A stretch of DNA of 64,000 nt from Ulota crispa (GCA_963920765.1 OY987245.1:23204727-23268726), one strand, 5' to 3'; counted from the stretch's first letter, positions 45,036 to 58,030 are shown. Numbers and translations: made by a program. The notes: generated by a model not told the origin, from the letters alone.

Positions 45036-45818
45036 TTAACCCCTAAGCGCCCTAGTGCCCCATATATCTCCTCCTACTATTTTCAATCCTTGTTTTGAGG
45101 GGCTAGATCTAACTTTTTGGTCTTACTTTACACTACAATTATGAAGGCATTCAAGTTGTCCATGCCCATGAAGTAATGGCAAGGAAAGCCAAATGTTGTA
45201 CAAGTGCTACAAGAGATTTGATTGGGTGAAAACATCATATGAGGAGTAATGGCACCGTACAAGGCGTGTTGGCAAGGAGCGTTTTACAGGCTACAACCGG
45301 TCAATATCCCTTGCAAGCTTCCTTGTGTAAGCTTTGTGGTAGCGGGAAAGTTGTCAACAAGGTTCAAGCATGTTCTAGACCCTTATTGTGGCAACTGTCA
45401 CCAACTGTGCTGGTCATTGTTTTCCATGCAATAGCAATTTGAAGCCCTAAAACTTGACATAAAAAGAAGTTCAATCTTCATTAATTTACAAGTGTGTGTG
45501 TTCACATCTAATCTTGCTACTCACAAAATTTGAGATGAATCTAGGGCTTATAGAATTTTGTAAAAATCGTCAAATAGCAGCTACCTACCAAAAAATGAGA
45601 TTTTGTTATCACACGTTGTTTGATCAAATGTTATAATCTCCCATCTCCTGCGATAAATTGTTCCCGAAATTTGCAGACCATTTTCTAAGTAGGTGCTCTA
45701 CTACTTTCAATGGTCACTTTTTGTGGATCATCCGATTGACCAAGACACAATGCATCAAAGTGGTTGGTCTCCAAAAACCTTGATTTTTGTGAAAACGGCC
45801 TAGGCGCTCAAGGGTTAA
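45036..45818. mobile_element. TTAA-flanked element, 783 bp
   Basis: TTAACCCCTAAGCGCCCTAG and CCTAGGCGCTCAAGGGTTAA are inverted, with TTAA at both edges. The GCGCCC end group is shared with 25007-25255. The open frames inside (45239-45442) have a slightly higher GC content than the flanks but no transposase-like motif. Confidence 0.82.
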
Positions 45819-47385
45819 GGCTCTAGTTATTATAAGGTTTCTTGAGCTTTAGGGTTACTATTCTTCAAATAATTTGTTGTGGAGGATATGCTTAGCAAGA
45901 TGCATTATTATTAGGTCATTTCTATGCATTTATCACTTTGCCTAGTAGTTATTTGAGAAATGATGTTTATGTATGTTTTTGAGACTCAAAACATAAAAAA
46001 TATCTTCTTTGCATGAGAAAGTGCAAGAAATCCATTTCTCTTGAATACTTAAAGCTATTGAATTCCAAAAGTTGTGTCCTACACATATAGTTTTCTCCTA
46101 GGAATCTCACATGCAATCATTTGCAATTGAAAACAAAAGATGACAAAATGTCTATACCTTGAATTGTTGCAAAAAGAAAATTGAGCCAAAATATTGCCTT
46201 AAAGTGCAAAGTTATATAACTACAATAGGCTCCTTCACTAGGAGCTTCAAGAATCTACAACAATCACTCTTTGTTGAGGTTGAACATGAAGTGATTGCAT
46301 TTTTGATAATATTTGCAAACTATTTTTAAGAAATCATAAAAATGGCTATGTGTTTTATATCATAGGAAATTTTAAATATTGATTTCAATTTCAAGACTTG
46401 TGATTTTGATGATCTTTATGATGTAAAAGAAGAAGCTTGTTTCAAGTAATGGAAGCACAATAAACAAAAGTGCGTACTAAATCAACACACTTAAAATGAT
46501 CATGAGATCTTGATTCAAAACATTTAACATCAAATACTCATCTTGTTCTACCAAGATGTCCTTTTCCAAAACAAGCTTCTTCAATTCATGCTACCTTTGA
46601 AGAAGATTAGAATTTCTAAATTGTAGCACCACATTTCATTCTAGAGCTAAAAGTAGAATCCAAATTCTCAAAATTGCTAAAACAATTTCTTTTGGAAATT
46701 AAACATAGATTCCAAATCTAGCATGCAAAAAAATTATTACAAAAATGTTGACATGTAACCCCTACTCTTTATAATCCATCATGGTATGAGAATCTCTCAA
46801 AAATGTAAATCCCAATTAATTTTGGCAATAGTACAATCTAAACCTTTTTTTGATTATTATATATTTAAACTGCAATGTTATTGCAAATCATGCATCTTCC
46901 ACAATAGACATTATACATTGCTACACCACACTTTGCTCATGCATATTTTGTACAATATGACACGCATGTAACAAAGTAATGCCAACGACGCTCAAAGCAA
47001 CCAACGCATAGATTGTAAATTTTTTCAAACCAAGTTGACATCATGTGTCCTTACAATAAATACTCCAACAAATATTTTAATGAACAAAAAGACACGTGCT
47101 TTCAACAATGTTTCTTCAAGTATTTCTATTATTATTTATAATCCACCAATCTCATAGCCACACACCACTTCATACATCTCAGGACAACTTTGGGATCCAA
47201 ATCATTTGTTTTGACAAGGAAATTTTTCTATTTTTGCATATTTCTCTATTAGACTCTTAACACCAACACAAATCTTCCTAGTAAATTCATGATTAAATTT
47301 ACGAACATGAACCATCTTTGAATCTTTTTCCACTTTTGTATAATTAATCACTAATCTTTTTGATTCACAACATTCTCTTGATGTA
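45819..47385. other. Intergenic, no gene seen
   Basis: AT-rich DNA. A lone CACTA-type terminus, CACTACAAGAAAATGCC, follows at 47389; no partner end was found. Confidence 0.4.
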
Positions 47386-47399
47386 CACTACAAGAAAAT

Positions 47400-47830
47400 G
47401 CCAAAGGTATCATTGCTAGACTTGTTCAAGGCTTCCCATGTTTTTGAAGCATCCGTCTCTTGATTGCCTCTTGCTATGTCCTTTCACAAAAGAATTTGGC
47501 TTGTAAACAATAACCTTTCTTTACATATCTCAACAAATTTTCATCATTGTTCACCACTTGTAAAGCTACATTATGAATTTTCAAAATAAAAGACACTCAA
47601 GGTTTGTTGACAATTTTAAAGGCTTCAAACCCTTCTACATGCTTGTCCACCATTTTTTGAAATATACTATAAACCTCTATTGTTAAATGATAGTTATGCT
47701 CAAAATCAACAAATTTCTTTTAACTTAGCAATCCATTTACTTGGATATCTAAATCTTCATTTACATATTGTAAACTCACTTCATGAATTTTTAAATAAAA
47801 TTGAAGGTCAACAATTTTATCAAAATCTTG
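47400..47830 (-). pseudogene. Possible 3' remnant of the U-box/TPR gene
   Basis: On the minus strand several pieces read like a helical repeat protein (for example ALQVVNNDENLLRYVKKGY and YSIFQKMVDKHVEGFEAF), separated by stops. Strand and position fit a continuation of the TPR region upstream. Weak evidence; chance is possible. Confidence 0.25.
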
Positions 47831-47835
47831 CAAAC

Positions 47836-49192
47836 CATTAGAAAAAATATGAACCTTCTACAAGGCCTTTAGGAATGGTCTCTCTTAACATTTATTAGGC
47901 CTAGACTGGGTACATTTAAAAGCATGTGTGAAGTGTCTCTACCTCGTATGACTTTCCTATTGTATAGTGTCCCTCAGTATGTTTACGTTCAGGCTCATTT
48001 TGCCCTTCAAAGAACTTGGGTTAAAATAGAGTATAATTTGCATTTTTTGAACTTGAATCATGGTTTTGTAATCCTTATGCACTCCTAATCAAGCATACCA
48101 AACTTTGGTTCCAAAAAATTAAAACCCCATTTTTGGTAAATTGTTTTATATTAAAATCACGATTTTACATGAAAATTATTTGAAGAAAATCGGTGATGAA
48201 TTTTTGAGATTTGATTGCATGGGTATGTAGGAAATATCCATATACACTCTTTCATGTTGAGAAAATATCATTAAGTAACACAAACATGATCTACAAAGAA
48301 ATCAATTTCAAATCAACATGGGGTGTGGTAGGACCACAATTTGTAAAATAGATATTTCTTTATTTTAGTCATATTTTGCTATTTGACTCATATGCTATGA
48401 TGAAATTTGTACCTATGAGCATGACAATATGTTCACTTAACCAAAAGCTACTTAAAAAATAGAGATATTTGTTTTACAAATTGTGGTCCTACCACACCCC
48501 ATGTTGATTTGAAATTGATTTCTTTGTAGATCATGTTTGTGTTACTTAATGATATTTTCTCAACATGAAAAGGGTGTATATGGATGTTTCCTACATACAC
48601 ATGCAATCAAGTCTCAAAAATTCATCACCAATTTTCTTCAATTAATTTTCATGTAAAACCGTGATTTTAATATAAAACAATTTACCAAAAATGGGGTTTT
48701 GATTTTTTGGAACCAAAATTTGGTATGTTTGATTGAGAGTGCATAAGAATTACAAAACCATGATTCAAATTTAAAAAATGCAAATTATACTCTATTTTAA
48801 CCCAAGTTTGTTGAAGGGCAAAATGAGCCCAAACGTAAACATACTAAGGGGCACTATACATCACAAAAACTATAAATAGAAAATGGCAATCTAGTACTAT
48901 GTCACAATTTCTTAATTATTCTCCTACTATTGTACACAATCATAACTAATGTTACCCTCACAAGTACTAGGTTGAAGATTTTAATATAGAGAAAAAGGAC
49001 CATGGAAATATGTACATGTAATTGTGACGCCCAACAAAAATTGGACATGCCAAATCTGAGCCATGATTGTAGTCAAAGGCATAGTAGGTGTAAGAAATTT
49101 TTGTTACTCCAAAGTACAAATTAAAACAATTAAGGAGACCCCTTGAGAGGGTTTCTTAGGGGCCTTGTAGAAGGCTCGTATTTTTTCTAATG
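47836..49192. mobile_element. CATTAG-ended element, copy 4, split by a long hairpin
   Basis: Ends CATTAGAAAAAATATGAACC and TCGTATTTTTTCTAATG. With the 888-bp insert removed it is about 465 bp and aligns in reverse to 10678-11130 from end to end. Confidence 0.78.
47967..48854. mobile_element. 888-bp long foldback element
   Basis: Two arms of about 390 bp pair with only scattered mismatches, from GTGTCCCTCAGTATG inward to ACAAATTGTGGTCCTACCAC. TATA lies at both edges (47963-47966, 48855-48858). Copies of the host element at 10678 and 34270 lack it. A relative shares arm sequence at the right window edge (63445 on). Transcription would give a long double-stranded RNA. Confidence 0.85.
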
Positions 49193-49619
49193 CTGTTGCT
49201 TACTTGTCCATCATGGACTTTATAATGACAAACTCAACTACAATGAAAAAATAAATAAATTCAAAATCACATACATTGTGCAACTCTCAAAAAAACACAT
49301 GTTTACTTGTTTTTCTCTTAGACAAACTACTCTCCACATGTAAAAGCATCATTTCATTTACAACCAATTTCTTTGTATAGATTCAACAATGTTTTCAACA
49401 AACATAAAAATTCATTTACTAATTGAATCAAGAACCTTCAATAAAAATGTATTGTTAGGTTTGAGGATATTGGTTTAGTTTACTACTCAAAGCTCTTGCC
49501 TATTTGCACTTCATTCTCTCAACATCACTACATTCAAAGATATTTGAACTCTTGAGACTTTAGACATTATTGCATACTTCACCACCACTTTATAAATAGC
49601 AATAGATTTCACAAACATG

Positions 49620-51456
49620 AATTCAACACATCATTAGATACAAGGTCATTGGCTTTGTCCAAGTCTTCCAATGTTTAAACAAATAGTCTAAGCAACTTTT
49701 GAACTCCACTATATTTCCCTACCAACTTTTTGACCACACCGTGCTCAAACAATATGAGCTCATCATTTGGTTTAAGGCCATTGGCCTTGTTCAAGTCCTC
49801 TAATGCTTCTCCATACTTCCTCAACATTTTCTTTATTCCATTGCGTTGCTTCAATGTGAAATGATCGTTTGGTTTAAGACCATTGGCCTTGTCCAAGTCC
49901 TCCAATGCTTCCCCATACTTCTCCAACATTCTCTTTACCCCACCGCGTTGCTTCAATGTGAAATGATTGTTTGGTTTAAGACCATTGGCCTTGTCCAAGT
50001 CCTCTAATGCTTCCCCATACTTTCCCAATACTATCTTCACCACACCACGCTCATACAATGTGAGCTCATCATTTGGTTTAAGGCCATTGGCCTTGTCTAA
50101 ATCCTCTAGTGCTTCCTCATACTTTCCCAATAATCTTTTAGTAGCACCATTCTCCTTCAATGTCATAGCAATATCAAATTTGATGTCGCTTGCCTCATTG
50201 AAGTCCCTCAAGCCATATACATGCTTGTTAATTAATCTTGAACTAGCATCATGCTCCTAAAACATGAGAGTGCCGTTAGATACAAACACCATCTCCATAT
50301 AACCTATACAAGACTCTTTCCTTTATCCTCAAACATGCACATCACTCATTACAATCAACCTACCACTTCTAGAAGACATGACCCAAATCAACATTACCAT
50401 ATTGGTTACAAAGCCTTCATTTAAATTTTTTTAACAAAGTTATATTGAACAAGACATAATATTATGTTACCTAGGATTTTATGATTACAATCCTCTCTCC
50501 TAATAGTGCTCAATGCCATAGGATTTGTACCTTCAATTCTTTCTTTACATGCCATAAGGCATTTATACATGTCCACAACAACTAAAATCCTACACATCTC
50601 TTCAATGCCAACATCTTGTACTATTTACATGCAAAGGCCTTATTGAATGGTATTTCAAAATATGCATTTTTATATTATAATAATCTAGTATCCTTGCAAC
50701 ATATATCTCTTCTAAAACCTCATATATTACAATTGTTGGTTACTCATACCTTCATCCCAATCATTTGAATTTGAAACCAATGTGCAAAACAACCCATCTT
50801 GACACAAGTTTAGATGACACTTCAAACTTGGGGCTCCTCAACAAAACATGCGATACACATAAACAAAACAAGTTGTTTGTGCTACTATGAAATACCTTGT
50901 CTTCAAACATCATTTGTGAGTCCTCCATATTCAACTTTCATAGAACTTTTTCAACCTCACTTAGAGCCAACTCGTTTTATTTCAATCTTTTCAGATGCAT
51001 CACTTCTTTTTACCAAACTCTCATTACATTTTCAAACAAATAGCATTATTCTTCTAGAGCTTTTCAAAGTAATACAATAAAATGACAACTCTTAGAAAAA
51101 CAACATACCATATTTGATGCTTCCAATGGAAGTTCAGCACACTTTTCTTTTGCTTTTTCTAGAGCGTTTTGCATATATTGTAAAACAGCTTCACATTCTG
51201 CATTGTTTCTATTCCACTCAAGGATGTGTTGCAAATCCAAGGCCGAACTACCCATCAGTCATTCCTTTGCCAACCATAATGACTTGCTCCGAAACTCATC
51301 ATAACAATGACAAAATTTCTTAACTTGATTTAGAAATTTCTCAAATAGTCATCTCCGGATTAGCACATTATCAACCATAATGGACAAGGCCATATTGGGA
51401 TTATGAGGATCTATTCTCACGTTGTTGTTGATGATTGTCCACCAATTGTCAAGGAC
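49620..51456 (-). pseudogene. U-box/TPR protein gene, 3' part
   Basis: The minus strand continues the gene cut at 57333. First comes the second half of a U-box-like domain (DNWWTIINNN then RIDPHNPNMALSIMVDN, near 51440-51350). A helical stretch follows (LQHILEWNRNNAECEAVLQY) to a donor at 51103/51102 (ATG then GTATGT). After an ~845-base intron an exon starts near 50256 and encodes about five tetratricopeptide repeats of 34 residues, each carrying KYGEALEDLDKANGLKPN, to a stop at 49675. A further repeat continues in another frame below that. In-frame stops near 51345 and 51260 mark decay. U-box proteins are E3 ubiquitin ligases; TPRs bind partner proteins. Confidence 0.8.
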
Positions 51457-51458
51457 GT

Positions 51459-51950
51459 ACTCAAAAACCAGAACAAAGTTTGTGAGTCAAGAATCAAGAC
51501 AAAAATGCAGAGAAATACTAAAACCAAGGCTGAAGATGTATTTCAGATGATAGTGATACAAGACATGAGCAAAGCAAAAGGCTAAGGCTTGAAGGCCAAA
51601 GACTAAGGAGGCAAGATGAGTTGTCGAGACTAAGGAACCTCTCAACTTCAACTCCTATATATACCCAAAGATTGAGGCCTCAAATCTTCTAGAGGCTTCC
51701 ACGCTTCTAGAAGCCTTTAAACTAAAAGCTCCTAGTCATCTAGAAGCTTTTAAGCTTCTAAAAACTTCCAATTTTTTAGAAGCTTCCAATCTTCTAGAGG
51801 CTTCTAATCTTCTAGAAACTTTTAAGATTTTTTATCTTTCTAAAGCCTTCTAGAACCTTCTAATTCTTTAGATCTTTTAACCCTCTAAATCCTTTTAATC
51901 CTCTAGAATCTTTTAGAACCTTCTAGGTCAATCCGTTCATGTTCGTGACA
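51459..51950 (-). repeat. 3' LTR of chromovirus fossil 2
   Basis: About 492 bp; its terminus in element orientation reads TGTCACGAACATGAACGG. It contains many TTCTAGAAG-type motifs and a TATATATA core, as in the partner at 56767-57332. Confidence 0.82.
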
Positions 51951-54900
51951 TCACTTTCTCTTCTAGCTCTAAGATCCTTTGAGGAGTTCACGCTGTCATT
52001 GCTCTTGGTTTGGATGGATGTTGACGATGAAATTCTTGGATTTTCAAAGGTGCATTAGTTAAGTTTGAAGCTGGTTCCCATGTACGTTCACTAATTGGAT
52101 ATCCACGCCAATAAATAAAATATTCAACTTGTCCTTTCTAAATTCTTGAATCTAATACCTTTTCAATTTCATACTCTATGATATCATCGACTTCAACGTA
52201 AGGCGGCGGAGGTTGAACTCTTTTAGGAAAATTAGATTCTTTATAAATTTCCAAAAGTGAAACATAAAACACGGGATGTATCTTCATTGACACTGGTAGT
52301 TGTAGTTGATATGCAACAGCATTGATTTATTTTTCAATAACAAATGGACCAATTCGGCAATAATCAAGTTTGTTGCTTGGACGAGTTGTTTTGATGTTAC
52401 GTTGCAGCAGCCACACTTTATCATCAATTCAAAATTTTGGTTGCTTTTTTCTTTTCATATCGGCACAATCCTTATAACATATTTGAGCTTTCTCTAAATA
52501 AGCTTGCATTGTTGTGTGTAATTTTTTTAGATATCTTGCTAAATTTTCTGCTGCAGGATTCTTCCCTTTCCAAGCTGGTAATATATCAATTTTTGGGTAG
52601 CATAAAATGGAGTCTCTTGAGCTGATGTATGTTTGCTGTTGTTGTATGCAAATTCTGCAAATGGCAGTAAAAATACCCAATTGTCTTATTGATAATTTAT
52701 AGTGCATCTCAATATTGTTCCAAAACTTGATTTATGCATTCAATTTGACCATCAATTTGAGGATGAAATGCTGATGAAAGCTTGATTTTTACTTACAAGA
52801 TCTTAAATAATGACTGCCAAAATTTGGAGATGAACTGAGGTCTTTTGTTTGATACAATGTCTTCGGGTAATCCATGATATTGATAAATCCTGTCGATAAA
52901 AGACTTAGCTGTTTCTTCTCCCGTAATCATCTTCTTGCATGGAACAAAATGTGTCATTTTTGAAAACCGATTGATAATCACGCAAATAAAATCAAATTTT
53001 GTCAAAATTAATAAATCTGTAATAAAATCCATAGAAACGGATGACCATGGTTGCTTCGGCACTAATAAAGGCTGTAAAAGTCCGTACGGTCGATGTCAAA
53101 GATTTTTTGAACGAAAACAAGTATTGTAAGATAATATAAAATCTTTGATAGTCTTCTACATTTGAGGCCACTGAAAATCACAAGAAATGAATTCCAACGT
53201 ATTATTGAATCCAAAGTGTCTAACGGCTGGAAGATTGTGGCGTGTTTGCATGACTTGAAGGCGATGTGGTCCGTCAAAAATATAGAGGCATTCTTCAAAA
53301 TACAAATATTCTTTCTCAATCTTGAATTTGCTAAAATCCTTCGTGGTGTTGATGAAGCGTTGTTTGATATTAAATACTAAAGTATTCGTAGCTGAGGCTG
53401 TTCGGATTTGATCAAAAAAACTGGAATCAATTAGAAAAGATATTTGGATTAATCGTAAATGAAGGCGTTCAGGCTTCAAAAGCGTTGTCCGTTGTTGATC
53501 ATATGCTGCTTCCCCTACCTTATGCATAAGGTTAGATCTTCTGGATAAAACATCAGATAACCCTTGTAGCTTTCCAGATTGATGTATAATATCCAAATCA
53601 AACCTAGATAGAGACATATTCCAACGGGCTTATCGACAATTCAAAACACGAGTAGACATAAAATATTCGAGGTTTTTGTAATCCGTGTATATTGTCACCT
53701 GATGTGCAGCGCCTTCAAATAAATGACGCCATTCTTAAAAAGAGTCTACAATAGCAAGTAACTCTTTATCGTGGATTTTATAGTTGATCTCCGCGGCGCT
53801 GAATTTCTTTGAATGAAAAGCAACTGGATGAAGTTTTCCATCTTCTCTTTGCTGTGATAATATTGCGCCCAATGTAAAATCAAAAGCATCTGTCTCCATA
53901 AAAAAAAATTTGGAAAGGTCCAGATGGACCAATGTCGGAGCTATAGTAAAAGTTTGCTTCAATGTTTGAAATGCCATGTCTACTTCTGGACTCCACTCTA
54001 ATTTATCCTTGCATGTAAGCGATGTAAGTGGAGTAGCAATTTGAAAATAATTTTTGATGAAAATTCGATAAAAATTTGCAAAATCAAGGAAACACTGAAC
54101 ATTGCGTACTATTTTTGGAGTTGTCCAGTTCAATACAGCTTGAATTTTTTTGGAATCCATAGAAATGCTATTGCTTGAAATAATGTAACCAAAAAATTCC
54201 ACTTCAGTAGTGTGAAAAACACACTTTTCAAGTTTAGCGTATAGGTCGATATTGCGAAGTTTTTCAAGTACAAGCTTTACATGTTTTCCATGTTGAACTA
54301 TATCCTTGGAATATTAGGATGTCGTCTAGGTAGCAAACAACAAAATCGTCCAAGAATTCTTTAAATATATCATTCATGAGATATTGAAAAATAACTAGTG
54401 CATTTATAAGTTCAAAAAGCATGACAATATATTCGAAATAGCCATACCTTGTTTCAAAAGCTGTCTTTTATTCATCACTTTCTTTGATTTGCACAAGATT
54501 ATAAGCTCCTCTTAGATCAATTTTAGTATAAATCTTTGTTTATCCGACTTGATCCAGAAATCCGCTGATTAGAAATAAGGAATATCGATTCTTGATTGTC
54601 ATTTTGTTGAGCCCGCGGTAATCTACGCACATACGTAATGATCCATTTTTCTTTTTTACAAATAAGATAGATGCACCAGCTAGAAACTTGGAGTGTTGGA
54701 TGAATTTTTTTGTTAAATTTTCGTCAAGATATTCTTTCAATGCAGATAGCTTATTTTGCAACAGGTTGTATATGAGACCGTAAGGTAGTTAAGCATCATT
54801 TTGAAGGTTGATTGGGCAATCATATGGTCAATGTCTGGGCAAAATATCCGCATTTTTTTTTCTCAAAGACATCTTAATATTCTTTGTACTCATCTGGATG

Positions 54901-56766
54901 CAAAGTTATGATAGTAATTTGCTTAGATATTGGAATTGCATAAGCCACAAATATATCAGCATTTTTGGCGACTTCCATAAATGCTCGAGTTCCAAGAAAT
55001 AAAGATTTTGATGTTTTCTGGCTGGAAGGATCTTCGGCTGTAATCATTGGTGTACTTATAGAAGGTTTTTCAAGTAAAAATGTAACACTAGAATTTGTTC
55101 AATCAATTTGAAGATTAAATTTTTCAAGCCATGAAAGTCCTAAAATCATATAACTAGACGGAGATTAGATAATATTGTAGACTACATCGCTACTATGATT
55201 TTTTACTATTATTTGTAAAAAAATTGTCTCATGGATAACATCGTCAAAAAATAATGATTGTCCATCAATAACTTCAACGTGAACGACTTTTGATTTTTGG
55301 AGAGTAAAAATTTCATGACGTTTCACAAAAGATTCATCAATGAAACAAGCTAAGGCTCCTGAATCAATCAAAGTTTGGATTTTAATATTTTTTGAATTCA
55401 AACGTATAGGTACGGTAAAGCAAGGAGTAGGGTTTGCGGATAGTATAGGACCTGAAGATGTTAATGATACTGCCAAATCCAGCCGCATGATCTCTATTGT
55501 GACTGGACTTTGTTGTTTTCTTGTCTTGTGCTCCAAAGTTGCGTCGTGCGTTGTTGCTTTTCAAGACAATCACTAACCTTGGGTCCTTTTTTTTTGCAAC
55601 AGAGACATAATTTTTCTTTGCATCGGCGTTTCTTTTCTTGTTTCGTAAGAGATTTGAATCAAACTCCATCAATTTGCATGTCTTCTGATTCCGTCTGATT
55701 GCCAATACTTGAAGTTGAAGAAAATGCAGAGTAACTATTATACGGTCGCGACGTAGTCCGGCCTTGTTTATCTAATTGTTGTTTGAATAACTGATTGTTG
55801 CATTTAACAGTTTGACTAATAGCATCGTTCAACGTTATAGGCCCTGGTAATAAAAGTAATAAATTCTGCACTTTGTCTCGTAAGCCATAATAGAATTGGC
55901 TTATTAAAGCTTGCTCTCTCCAATTAATGTCACATGCTAGCCGACGAAATTGAGAAACGTAGACTGATGTTGAACGCCATCTTTATCGTAAGCTTCGGAT
56001 TTTTATTATTGCAGAACATATTTTGTCATGTTTACCAAATGCTTCTCCAAACACCTCCAGAAATGTTTCAAAATTGTTGAGTATTGGAGAGTTTTTTTCA
56101 AAAAGCAATGTAAACCAAGAAAGCGCTTGTCCAGATAACAATGTCCCCACCAATCTAATACGAGCTGCGTCTGTCAAATATTGTTAGAATTGAAAGAGTG
56201 TAATAAACCAAATTTAGTTGACAAAACCATGAAATTTGGAACGCGTGCCATCGAATTTATCCAGAAGGCTGACCCTGGGTTCTTTGCTCTTGCTGAAATT
56301 TGAAGCCTGAAGTATAAAATCTGAAATATTATTGGCTTGAATAATCAATGTAGATGCAGCAACAGATCCTTGCTCCATAGCTTGTTGTAGTCTTGCTTCA
56401 AGGCCAGAAAGTCGTGCGTTGAGATCTTCAGTCTGTTTAAACATTTGTTGGCGCTCAATGTTCATGAAAGTAGTTGCAAATATAATAATGTCGAGCTTCA
56501 AATTGCTCACCACCATTTCACCTCCTTCCTCCATAATGAACGAGTACTAGTCTAGTAATATGTTAAAAATAACTTAAGTGCGAATGCTTGGAAAGAGAAA
56601 AAAATAAAATAAAATAAAAAAATAGGTTGTATTAATAGAGCACTATCAACTTAGAAGTGGGTAATCCACAATTCCTAAGATACTTTATAGTTTTCAAATA
56701 GAGGAGTAATCCACACTCTATTTGAAATCAGAAAATTTTAAAGATGTTTGAAGGCAGTTTCAACAA

Positions 56767-57332
56767 ACTCAAGAACCAGAACAAAGTTTGTGAGTCAGGA
56801 ATCAAGACAAGAATGCAGAAGAATACTAGAACTAAGGTTGAAAATGTATTTCAGATGATAGTGATACAAGACAAGAGCAAGGCAAAAAGCTAAGGCTTGA
56901 AGACCAAAGACTAAGGAGGCAAAATGAATTGTCGAGACTGAGAAACTTCTCAGCTTCGACTCCTATATATACCCAAAGGTTGAAGCCTCAACTTTTCTAG
57001 AAGCTTCTAAGCTTCTAAAAGTTTTCAAACTAAAAGCTCTCAATCATTTAGAAGCTTTTAAGTTTCTAAAAATTCTAATCTTTTAGAAGTTTCCAACCTT
57101 CTACAGGCTTCTAACCTTCTACAAGCTTCCAACCTTCTACAAGCTTCCAACCTTCTACAGGCTTCCAACCTTCTAAAAACTTCCAAGACTTTTTATCTTT
57201 CTAAAACCTTCTAGAAACTTTTAAGACTTTTTATCTTTCTAAAACCTTCTAAAACTTTCTAATCTTCTAGATCCTTTTAATCCTCTAAAACCTTTTAGAA
57301 CCTTCTAGATCAATCTGTTCATATCCGTGACA
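56767..57332 (-). repeat. 5' LTR of chromovirus fossil 2
   Basis: About 566 bp, starting TGTCACGGATATGAACAG in element orientation. A TATATATA box lies near 56963-56970. Upstream of it (57000-57300 on the map) are many TTC/GAA motifs, one forming a full heat-shock element (TTCTAGAAGCTTC, 56995-57007). A 19-bp tandem (CTTCCAACCTTCTACAAG) repeats about four times at 57095-57170 and explains the length difference from the other LTR. Confidence 0.82.
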
Positions 57333-58030
57333 CCGACAATATGTATTTCCATTTGTGGCTACAATTGGGTCAATCATTAATTTTGTTGTGATGGGATCCT
57401 TGTAAATATCCACCACCTCCTGTGACAAGGGTACATCCCCGGGTACATCACATTGATTGTCCACTACTGTCGAAATGTCTTGCCAAAACTTCTCTTCTAC
57501 AAATTCAGAATTGCATGCTTCCACCACCTCATCTCTCACCTCCAAAAGTTTCAACCTTTGCATGCTATCAATGCTTAAAATCAAGAGCAATTTCAACTCC
57601 CCATACAAGTCCAAAATACTTACTTGTACATCCATGAACATGGACAGGCTTGCAATTCTCAAAGCCTTTTGAATAGATGCCATTACCTTTATGTGCAACT
57701 TAGTAATATTTTCTTTCTTTTGGTTGAGTTATATACGCAAAAGAAGCTCTTGTTCCTTGACCACCTTCCAAGTTTGTTGGTGGCTTCCATGATGTCTCCT
57801 TCCAAGTGTTCCAAAGCAAAAACTCTAAAGATGTTACCTCCATTTTCTTTGAAACGCTCTCTTAAAATTGGAACTTGTAGCTCATAATCTTGCATAAAGC
57901 TCAAGAAGTCCTCCATATCCTTCTTGTTGTCACTATGTTAATCATACATGGCCTTCAAATTCTTCAATGCTTCTCCAAATTGTAGCACCATCAAAACTAT
58001 GACCATAACAACCAAGTGAAATGCTGCAAA
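57333..58030 (-). pseudogene. U-box/TPR protein gene, 5' part
   Basis: On the minus strand an acceptor-like TTTGCAG near 58024 precedes a helical region (FGEALKNLKAMYD, an in-frame stop near 57943, then DMEDFLSFMQDYELQVPIL and FRVFALEHLEGDIMEA). A frame change near 57730 leads to VMASIQKALRIASLSMFMDV and then the first half of a U-box-like domain (DPITTKLMIDPIVATNGNTY), where the retroelement begins. The N-terminal helices before a U-box resemble the helical-bundle heads of some plant U-box and MLKL-like proteins; that comparison is tentative. The first exon and start codon are not identified. Confidence 0.78.

Larger units (their letters stand above)
51459..57332 (-). mobile_element. Ty3/gypsy chromovirus fossil 2
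   Basis: An element of about 5.9 kb on the minus strand. Parts in order: gag (about 56530-55650), protease (about 55540-55165), reverse transcriptase (about 54760-54250), RNase H (about 54150-53560), integrase (about 53400-52790), and chromodomain (about 52180-52060). It lies within the U-box domain of a host gene in the same orientation. It is broken many times, with roughly ten or more interruptions, but the domain order is intact. The LTRs differ in length through tandem changes. No clear 5-bp target duplication remains. Confidence 0.88.

Noticed and set aside
49967-50260. Plus-strand open frame with repeated RPLALSKSSNA motifs
   Set aside because: Reverse-strand shadow of the TPR array, which is the real coding direction.
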